The notes under the pieces: generated by a model
What the model saw: only the letters and a program-made list of their open reading frames with translations
Database searches by the model: none
What the model was told of the DNA's origin: nothing
From: Acidimicrobiia bacterium
GTDB taxonomy: Bacteria; Actinomycetota; Acidimicrobiia; Acidimicrobiales; Bin134
DNA length: 58,636 nt
Assembly (NCBI GenBank): GCA_022822265.1
Contig: JAJECA010000039.1
Span: 1-58,636, forward strand
Reading direction: 5' to 3'
Part shown: positions 52,060 to 58,636 of the stretch, piece by piece
Layout of the letters: the number at the start of each line of letters is the position of its first letter
Position numbering within the stretch: the first letter of the stretch is position 1
Position numbers and translations under genes: made by a program

Positions 52060-53616
52060 TCAGCCCGCGGTGTCGATCAAGTCGGAGTAAACGACGAACT
52101 CGCCACCGTTCTCATCACCGGCTTCGGGATCCCATTTCATGAGAACAACGCCATCTCGGATGTCGTATTTGCCGACACCCAGCGACGCGAACGCCTCGTT
52201 GGGCAGCTCGATTGGCCCGAAGCTGTCGATTGCCGCCTGCAAGGTCTCGTTGTTGAGATTGGGACCGGCGGCTGCGGCCAGCTGTACGAAGAGGTCGAAT
52301 ACCTGGCAAACGTTGCGCACCGGAATAAACCAGTTGGTCTCCTCCTCCGGTAACAGCGAATTGGGAATCACCTCAATGCCCGATTGGCGCTCAAAGCCCT
52401 GAATGCAGTCTTCCATCCTCGGGTTGTTGTCCTCGGCGGTGTAGGGCGAGCCGAGTGTGTAAGCCTCGAAATAGCCGGGGTCGCTGGAGTCTTGCAACCC
52501 AAAGGTGAACGTGTTGCGTTCCGCGTTGAACAGCGTGACATCGAGGCCACCCTGGATGAGCTGTTCTACCCCGAAGATGCTGTCGCCATCGAGGAAGACT
52601 GTGTTGATGTCGGCGTTCCGGTAGATCTCCACGAACGTACGCCACACCGCCGCCCCGGCTTGGGTGTCGCCCGCGGGAACATCGATCACGGTCCGCTCGG
52701 CAACGTCCACCCCAGCGGCTTCAAGGGCGGGGACGAGCACGTTGTCAACCAATTCTTGGCGTCCGGCACCGGAGTGTACGGCCACATTCCCGGCATCGGC
52801 GAGCAGGCCAGCCTTGTCCAGGGCGGACACGAACACCTCCAGCACCCGGTCGGTGGCGATTCCCAGGCTCACCCAGGGGGCATTGGCCCGGGCTCGATCA
52901 TCGGCGGTGAACGGAGCACCAATGAGTGCCGTGTTGTGGGTCTCCGTTACACAGATATTTCCGGCTGCCACTCTGGTGAAGCTGCCCAAGACCGCAAAGA
53001 CCTCCTCGTCCTCGGTGAAGTACACGCAACCGGCCAGCGAGGTGTCGGTACCGAAGGGGAGGAACTTGTAGGTCACGGTCTCGAGCATGCGGCCGCAGAT
53101 GCCACCGTTGGCGTTGACTTCGGCGGTCAGAGCCTCATAGATGACGTCATAGCCGCCTCGGTCGATCCGAGCGAGGCCCAAGTTGGCCAGTTGCTCGTAG
53201 TCAACCTGGGGTGCGCCGATCTTGATCGTCTCCGCGGTGACACCGGTGGCGGTGGCGCTCAAGTCACCTTCCCCCCGGCACGTCGGCTGGAAGACTGGAT
53301 CGGAGATGGCCGCCGCTTCCTCGTCCGCTGAAACATCATCGGAGGGCTCTGGGCTGGCGGTGTCTTCGGGGGCATCGCCCTCCCCGTCGTCACCCGTTGG
53401 CTGCGGTGTGCCAGTGCTATCGCTGGTGCCAGAGTCATCGGAGGTGCCAGCGTCATCGGGCGCGGGGGCCTCGGCAGCTTGGGGCGAGGGTGGGGCGTCG
53501 GGCGCGGCGCTGTCCCTATCGCTGGCCCTATTGCTGGCCTCGCTGCCGGAGTCACCCCCACCACAGGCCGCAACCAGCAGGACGAAGGCTGCGAAGAGAA
53601 CGAGCTGCTTTTTCAT
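52060..53616 (-). CDS. Branched-chain-type ABC solute-binding lipoprotein (system 2)
   Basis: 518 residues. Lipoprotein signal (MKKQLVLFAAFVLLVAAC), then a long Ser/Asp/Pro-rich low-complexity linker, then a type I periplasmic-binding fold (AETIKIGAPQVDYEQLANLG, NGGICGRMLETVTYKF, ICVTETHNTALIGAPF). It has more cysteine pairs than the first system's protein. The gene overlaps the LivHMG stop by four bases (ATGA) and precedes two sulfatases, so it probably binds the compound that they act on or release. Confidence 0.85.
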   Translation of the reverse strand: MKKQLVLFAAFVLLVAACGGGDSGSEASNRASDRDSAAPDAPPSPQAAEAPAPDDAGTSDDSGTSDSTGTPQPTGDDGEGDAPEDTASPEPSDDVSADEEAAAISDPVFQPTCRGEGDLSATATGVTAETIKIGAPQVDYEQLANLGLARIDRGGYDVIYEALTAEVNANGGICGRMLETVTYKFLPFGTDTSLAGCVYFTEDEEVFAVLGSFTRVAAGNICVTETHNTALIGAPFTADDRARANAPWVSLGIATDRVLEVFVSALDKAGLLADAGNVAVHSGAGRQELVDNVLVPALEAAGVDVAERTVIDVPAGDTQAGAAVWRTFVEIYRNADINTVFLDGDSIFGVEQLIQGGLDVTLFNAERNTFTFGLQDSSDPGYFEAYTLGSPYTAEDNNPRMEDCIQGFERQSGIEVIPNSLLPEEETNWFIPVRNVCQVFDLFVQLAAAAGPNLNNETLQAAIDSFGPIELPNEAFASLGVGKYDIRDGVVLMKWDPEAGDENGGEFVVYSDLIDTAG

Positions 53617-56486
53617 GATTCCCCTTCGTTGGGAACAGTAGTCGGCGCTGGGAAATGAGCTTCTTGGTGTGAAGCGGCTGCCCCCGACCGGCGGATGGCC
53701 CGCTCGTCGGTACCGAGGTAGGAAGCGATGACCCCAGGATCGGCGCGAACCTCAGCGGGTGAGCCCACCGCGATCACGCGGCCTGCCTCCAGGCAGTAGA
53801 TCCGGTGGCTGATCTGCATGATCATGGGCATGTCGTGTTCGATCACCAGCATGGCGGCGCCGAGCAGGTCTTTGATCGACAACAACATGGGGGCGAACGC
53901 CTCGACCTCGCGCTGGGCCACCCCCCCGGTGGGCTCGTCGAGGCATAGCACTCGAGCCTCCAGAGCCAAAAGGCAACCGAGTTCGACGATGCGACGGGTG
54001 CCGGTGGAAAGCTCGGAGGTGAACTTGTCGGCGTAGGGGCCGAGTCCGAGGAAGTCGGCGATGTCTTGGGCGTGAGCCCGCTGGGCCCGGTCGCGGCGAT
54101 AGCCGGTGGGAAGATGGGCCACCGCGGTGGTGAACGAGGTTCGCTGGCGCGATTCGGCCGCCACCGCCAGGGTCTCGAGCACGGTCAGATCGGGAAACAG
54201 CCGCGACTGCTGAAACGCTCGGCCCAAACCGAGCGCAGCTCGCCGGTCGGCGGCCATTTTCTCGACGGGACGGCCCTCGAGCTCGATTCGACCGGAGCTC
54301 GGGACGAATCCGCTGATGGCATTCATCAGTGTGGTCTTGCCCGCCCCGTTGGTTCCGATAAGGCCCACCACCTCCCCGGCATCGACTCGAATAGAGGCGT
54401 TGTCCACTGCGGTCAGGCCTCCGAAAGCTACGGTCACCTCCTCGGCAACCAGCACCGATCCGGAGGAGGCAGGAGTGGCCCCTGATCGAGAAACCACGCT
54501 GGCCACCTCGCGTTTGAACGGCGGCCCGGGTTCGCGAAGACGGTCGGCATACCAGGCCAGGAAGCGGTCGCGTGCGGTGAGCACCACCTGGGCGAACCCG
54601 CCGGGAAAGTACATCAGGAGAATCAGCAAACCGACTGATGACGTCAAGAGCGGTACCAAGTCGTTGGCTGGCCAGACCGCGGGGAGGCCCACGATCCACA
54701 GGGCGCCGAGAATCGGCCCGACCACGGTGCCCGCGCCCCCGATCACCGCGATGGCGACAACCTTGATGGAATCTTGGAGCTGGAATCGCTCGGTCAGCCC
54801 GATGGAAACGTACAGCCCGGCCAACAGACCACCGCCGAGGCCGGCGATCACCCCGGAAACCACGAACGCCTGAATTCCCGCTCGAGATGGCGAGATCGTG
54901 TACGCCGACGCGGCGGTGCTGTTGTCTCGTACCGCCAGCCACCGGCGCCCAACCCCAGTGCCCCGCATCCTGGCCACCAGAATGATCACCACCACTAGGG
55001 CAATCAGGGAGAAGAAGTAGTAGGTGCGCTGGTCGGCCAGGTCGACTGGTCCCGTGGCTCGGGGGAGGGAAACGGTGTAGGAATCGCCGGACAGGAATGG
55101 TCGCCGCCAGAGAAATTGCTGACCCAGGAGGGCCAGCGCCAAAGTGGCGATGGCGAGGTGAAAGCCCCGAATCCGCAACGCGCCCAACCCGATGATCACC
55201 GCGACGGCGCCTGTTACGGCCGCGCCCGCCAGCAGGGCCAACAAGAAGTGGAGGTGGGGAAGGGGGAGGGTGAACGACGTTCCGCCAACGCCGACCCCGA
55301 TATCGCGCCCCGCCACCAGCGCAGCGGTGGTCAGACCGCCGATGCCGGCCAGCGCGGCCTGCCCCAGCGAGATCTGGCCGGTCCATCCTGAGAGCACCAC
55401 CAACGAGATTCCGATCAGGGCGAAAAGCAGCACTTCGCTGAACAGGAGTTGGCGCGATGCCAGGGTAACCAGGAAGGGGAGAATGGCCGCGCCCGCAATG
55501 AGCAGGCCAATGCCGATGCGGGAGGAGTGGCGGACCCACCAGAGGCGGGCCACCGCGTGGGGAAGCGGGCGGGTGGTGGGCACGAACGAGAACGACTCGT
55601 CGGTGCCCGAGAGTCGCTGGCTGGCCACCAGTGTGGTAGCGATGACGATCAGGAAGAGCGATCCGTCGTAGAGCCCCACGGTGGTCGGCCAGTTGAACAC
55701 CAGAAGCGATCGGAGCAGGCCGAGGGCCACTCCGGCGATCATCGCCATCGGGAAGTTGCGAAGCCGCCCGATCAGGGCTGCGGCCAGAACCTGGACCAGG
55801 GTGGCCGCCCCCAGCGACCGGAAGCCGCTGGGTTGGCCGTTGATTCCCGCCACGAAGATCAACGCCACCGCCGCCAGCAGACCCGCAATGATCCAAGTGA
55901 TGGTCGAGATGATCTTGGGGCTGATGGCGGTGAGCCGGGCCAGGTCGGGGTTGGAGGCCGCGGCCCGAACTGCCCGTCCTTGCGCCGTGCGCTGGAGATA
56001 GTAGGTGAGGGCCGCGGTGAGGACGGGGACAACGATGATCACGATCAGCTCGGCGCCACGCACTCGGAGCCCGAGAATCTCCCACCGGCCGGAGAGCGCC
56101 ACCGGGTACCGGCTCGCTATCGACACTTCGATGTCGGGCAGCGCGACCTGGAGCAGCTCGCAGAATTGGGCGATTCCGATGGTGGCGACCAGGAGTATGA
56201 CCCTTGGGGCGCGGAACAACCGGGTGATCACGGTGAGTTCCAGAGCGGCGGCGGCCAGGCCGCCCGCTACCACCGAGATAATGGCCGCGGGCCAGAATGG
56301 CCAGCCGTAGGTGAGCACCAACAGGGCCAGCAGGCTGGCCGACAGCATGCCGAGCGCTCCCACCGCGAAGTTGATGACCCCGCTAGCCCGGTAGATCAGC
56401 ACGACGCCGAGAGCCAGCAAGCCGATGAGCAAGCCGTCGATCACCCCGAGGTAGACAATCTGGCTGGTCAGCGTGATGGCCAGCAT
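53613..56486 (-). CDS. Single-chain LivH-LivM-LivG ABC transporter protein (system 2)
   Basis: 957 residues with the same three-part organisation as the system 1 protein: LivH-like permease (about 1-300), LivM-like permease (about 330-650), LivG-like ATPase (about 680-930) with Walker A GTNGAGKTT (near 713), signature LSTGTRR and Walker B VLCLDEPTGGV. A C-terminal tail of about 20 extra residues (AASHQEAHFPAP) is present. It overlaps the MFS-LivF gene by one base, exactly as in system 1. Confidence 0.9.
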   Translation of the reverse strand: MLAITLTSQIVYLGVIDGLLIGLLALGVVLIYRASGVINFAVGALGMLSASLLALLVLTYGWPFWPAAIISVVAGGLAAAALELTVITRLFRAPRVILLVATIGIAQFCELLQVALPDIEVSIASRYPVALSGRWEILGLRVRGAELIVIIVVPVLTAALTYYLQRTAQGRAVRAAASNPDLARLTAISPKIISTITWIIAGLLAAVALIFVAGINGQPSGFRSLGAATLVQVLAAALIGRLRNFPMAMIAGVALGLLRSLLVFNWPTTVGLYDGSLFLIVIATTLVASQRLSGTDESFSFVPTTRPLPHAVARLWWVRHSSRIGIGLLIAGAAILPFLVTLASRQLLFSEVLLFALIGISLVVLSGWTGQISLGQAALAGIGGLTTAALVAGRDIGVGVGGTSFTLPLPHLHFLLALLAGAAVTGAVAVIIGLGALRIRGFHLAIATLALALLGQQFLWRRPFLSGDSYTVSLPRATGPVDLADQRTYYFFSLIALVVVIILVARMRGTGVGRRWLAVRDNSTAASAYTISPSRAGIQAFVVSGVIAGLGGGLLAGLYVSIGLTERFQLQDSIKVVAIAVIGGAGTVVGPILGALWIVGLPAVWPANDLVPLLTSSVGLLILLMYFPGGFAQVVLTARDRFLAWYADRLREPGPPFKREVASVVSRSGATPASSGSVLVAEEVTVAFGGLTAVDNASIRVDAGEVVGLIGTNGAGKTTLMNAISGFVPSSGRIELEGRPVEKMAADRRAALGLGRAFQQSRLFPDLTVLETLAVAAESRQRTSFTTAVAHLPTGYRRDRAQRAHAQDIADFLGLGPYADKFTSELSTGTRRIVELGCLLALEARVLCLDEPTGGVAQREVEAFAPMLLSIKDLLGAAMLVIEHDMPMIMQISHRIYCLEAGRVIAVGSPAEVRADPGVIASYLGTDERAIRRSGAAASHQEAHFPAPTTVPNEGES

Positions 56487-58636
56487 CAGGTCTCGTCCAG
56501 ATCAGTTTGCCGGCCGGTAGCCGCGTCGCGGCCCAAGAACACGGCGCGGGCCAAGTCATCGCGCTCCAAAAGGCTCTGGGCCGACCCGGTGAACCGCACA
56601 TGACCCTTTTCCATGAACACGGCGCGATCGGCCAGTGTCAGGGCGACATTGAGCGACTGCTCCACGATGATCATCGTCTGGCCAGCGTCGCGGAGACGTT
56701 GGACCACGGTCAGCAGGTCTTGGACGACGACGGGAGCGAGGCCAAGGGAGAGCTCGTCGATGATGAGCACCTCCGGGTCGTGCATGATCACCCGGGCCAG
56801 GGCCAGCATTTGCTGCTGCCCGCCGCTGAGGTCGTGAGCCAACGCCTTGGGCCGCTGGGCGAGCACCGGGAACAGCTCGAACGCCCGATCTAACCGCTCG
56901 GCGATGTCAGGCTTGGTGCCAACGCCGCTGCGGATGACTGCCGCCGATGTCTCTAGGTTCTCGAGCACTGTGAGGTGGGGAAACACTCCTTGGCCACCCG
57001 GCAGCAAGAAGACGCCCTCCCTCACCCGCTGCTCGGGCGATGCCAAGGTCATGTTGCGGCCATTGAGCCGCACTACTCCCCGGGAGGGAATACCAAGGCC
57101 GGCGGCCACCCGCAGGGCGGTTGACTTGCCCGCGCCGTTGGTGCCGAGCAGGGCCAAGGTCTCACCTCGGGCCACTTCGAGATCGACGTCGAACAGAACC
57201 TGTACTGGACCGTAGGAGAAGTCGATGTTGTGGAGCTGAAGCACCGGGATGTCGCTGGGATCAGCCCTCATTCGGTCTCGCTCGGCCTTTTCCTCCTGAA
57301 TCTCCTCGACCACCAGGGTGAGGTCGGCCCGGATGTGCCGGGCGCCGTTGATGGTCAACAGACCGCCCACGATCATGGCTCCGGGAACAACGGCCAACAG
57401 GGCGGTGCGGGGCGAAGTGGCATCGGAGATGAGGCCCATCAAGATGGCCCCGCCGAGACCGCCGACCCCGAATACCAGCGAAGTCCCAATGGCCGAGCCC
57501 AGCGCCCGCATGCGATAGGGGTTGATGTTGGCCAGGGTCGGCCCCAAGAGCGAGAGGGCCGGAGCGGCGAACAGCGCTTTGAGCCCGGTCATCACCGCGA
57601 AACTCACCGGTGATGGCATCAAAAGCTGGAGCACGGTGAAAAACGCCATTGGAAAGAACAGCGCCCCTAGCAAGGCCATGGCCTGCGGTGGGGTGCGGCG
57701 GTAGAAGCCGTCGTACCACTTGGCCACAAAGGGGATCATGAACAGGGCAATCACCCCGGGCGTGCTGTTGGCCAGGGCCCGCTCGAACGGTCCGAGTTCG
57801 AAGCGCTCGTCGAGGTAGAGATTGAGGAAGAGCCCGTCGGAGATCAGGCTGAAGCCGAGGGCCACCGCGGCCATCAACGCCCATTTCATGGTCCGCACCT
57901 TGAAGAGTCGCTGGAAGGCTGCGCCGAGCGAGATGGGTCCCGGCTTCATATCGGTGAGCGTTTCGCCAATGGTGGAGCGCTGCTCGAACTGTCCCCTTGG
58001 CGGGTCGGTGAGGAACAAGATGGCCGCGCCGACGATCAGCGTGGGGATCGACGCGGCGATGAACCCCCAGCGCCAGGCATCGTCTCCGCCGATCAACGAG
58101 ACCAGCCCGCCGACGGCCAACGGAGCGATGAATGCACCCGATCGACCAGCCACGTCCTTGGCGGCATACACCCGGGCTCGGGCCTCGATGGGATAGCTGT
58201 CGGCCATGATGGCGCCCTGCACCGGATGGGTCTGCGATCGGCCGAACGCGATGGCGCAATTGACGATGAAGAACCAGAACGCGGTTTGCATGAAACCGAG
58301 CAACAAGGTCATGGCCGACCAGAAGATGGTGGCGAAGGCCACTAACCTGGCCCGGTTGCTGTTGTCGGCGATTCGGGACAGCAACAGGCCGCCGGCCACG
58401 ATGAACACGTTGCCTCCGGCGGTGATGGTGCCCAGCACGGCGTCGCTGACCCCCAGCGATTCTTGGATGTCAGGGCCCAGGAGTCCCAGTGCGCTGATTC
58501 CAAGGGCGTCGGTGGCGTCGAGGGCTCCCAGCAAAACGATGGTGGACACCCCGCCAATTGAGATGGCTTCTTTCAGCGAGATTTCTTTGGCGCCGACCCC
58601 GGGAAGCTGCTCGTCGTCGAGGATCACCGGTTCTGC
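56486..58636 (-). CDS. MFS permease-LivF ATPase fusion (system 2, 5' end outside window)
   Basis: At least 716 residues of an MFS domain (residues up to about 450) followed by a LivF-type ATPase with Walker A GTNGAGKST, LSGGQQQMLALAR and Walker B VLIIDELSLGL. The motif LPGVGAKEISLKEAI near the start aligns with LPGVGGEQTTLKEGL at residue 40 of the system 1 protein, and the frame is still open at the right edge, so the true N-terminus lies beyond 58636. GTG 58627 is a possible start. Confidence 0.9.
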   Translation of the reverse strand, partial: AEPVILDDEQLPGVGAKEISLKEAISIGGVSTIVLLGALDATDALGISALGLLGPDIQESLGVSDAVLGTITAGGNVFIVAGGLLLSRIADNSNRARLVAFATIFWSAMTLLLGFMQTAFWFFIVNCAIAFGRSQTHPVQGAIMADSYPIEARARVYAAKDVAGRSGAFIAPLAVGGLVSLIGGDDAWRWGFIAASIPTLIVGAAILFLTDPPRGQFEQRSTIGETLTDMKPGPISLGAAFQRLFKVRTMKWALMAAVALGFSLISDGLFLNLYLDERFELGPFERALANSTPGVIALFMIPFVAKWYDGFYRRTPPQAMALLGALFFPMAFFTVLQLLMPSPVSFAVMTGLKALFAAPALSLLGPTLANINPYRMRALGSAIGTSLVFGVGGLGGAILMGLISDATSPRTALLAVVPGAMIVGGLLTINGARHIRADLTLVVEEIQEEKAERDRMRADPSDIPVLQLHNIDFSYGPVQVLFDVDLEVARGETLALLGTNGAGKSTALRVAAGLGIPSRGVVRLNGRNMTLASPEQRVREGVFLLPGGQGVFPHLTVLENLETSAAVIRSGVGTKPDIAERLDRAFELFPVLAQRPKALAHDLSGGQQQMLALARVIMHDPEVLIIDELSLGLAPVVVQDLLTVVQRLRDAGQTMIIVEQSLNVALTLADRAVFMEKGHVRFTGSAQSLLERDDLARAVFLGRDAATGRQTDLDET

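Noticed and set aside
1..58636. tRNA or rRNA genes, intact insertion sequences, phage genes.
   Set aside because: I saw no cloverleaf-like sequence, transposase or integrase, and the intergenic spaces are too short for most such elements.

Overview
The window is a GC-rich, densely packed bacterial segment with almost no non-coding DNA. Many GTG/TTG starts, lipoprotein signal peptides, and families such as GPP34 proteins, cytochromes P450, SDRs, CaiB-type CoA-transferases, KshA-like Rieske oxygenases and DUF35 proteins point to an actinomycetote, probably an uncultured Acidimicrobiia-like lineage. That placement is an inference from gene content; there is no rRNA or marker gene here. I see no tRNA, rRNA, CRISPR array or intact insertion sequence. 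No gene-free stretch exceeds about 300 bases, apart from the decayed spacer at about 19.71-20.08 kb.

Layout. 0-4 kb: a partial gene end, a bicupin, and two cell-surface lipoproteins (a TAP-like peptidase/hydrolase and a class A beta-lactamase-like protein). 3.9-15 kb: catabolic genes: SDR, thiolase-like protein plus DUF35 partner, two SnoaL-like proteins, TauD-type dioxygenase, VOC protein, acyl-CoA synthetase, sulfatase, a hemolysin-III-type membrane protein, amidohydrolase, nitroreductase and an orphan XRE regulator. 15-25 kb: an oxidative cluster: SDR, Baeyer-Villiger-type monooxygenase, two tandem GPP34-cytochrome P450 fusion proteins separated by the relic of an oxidase gene, a COG2907-like FAD oxidase, a Rieske oxygenase and a Dabb protein. 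Conserved promoter boxes suggest they are co-regulated. 25-32 kb: SDRs, a small beta-carbonic anhydrase, a double CaiB CoA-transferase, SnoaL, amidohydrolase and an HsaA-like flavoprotein.

32-43.5 kb: a divergent transport locus. One arm encodes a single-chain LivH-LivM-LivG protein and an MFS-LivF fusion. The other arm encodes a sulfatase, a solute-binding lipoprotein, a selenocysteine-containing redoxin split by an in-frame UGA (40846-40848) with a good SECIS-like hairpin, an acyl-CoA ligase and a PPOX-family protein. 43.5-46.5 kb: enoyl-CoA hydratase, and a classical P450 divergent from a TetR regulator whose promoter and first codons carry seven GAGAA-type repeats at an exact 21-bp period. 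46.5-58.6 kb: a long minus-strand operon with a second MFS-LivF, LivHMG and solute-binding set, followed by two more sulfatases, a DHDPS-family protein and an Old Yellow Enzyme homologue.

Taken together, the genes look like a scavenging and catabolic island. Branched-chain-type ABC systems with unusual fusions probably import organic compounds. Sulfatases (four, all with CxPxR active sites) remove sulfate. Oxygenases, CoA ligases, thiolase-like, hydratase and CoA-transferase genes process the carbon skeleton, plausibly steroid-, terpenoid- or aromatic-like. The substrate is not determined by the sequence.
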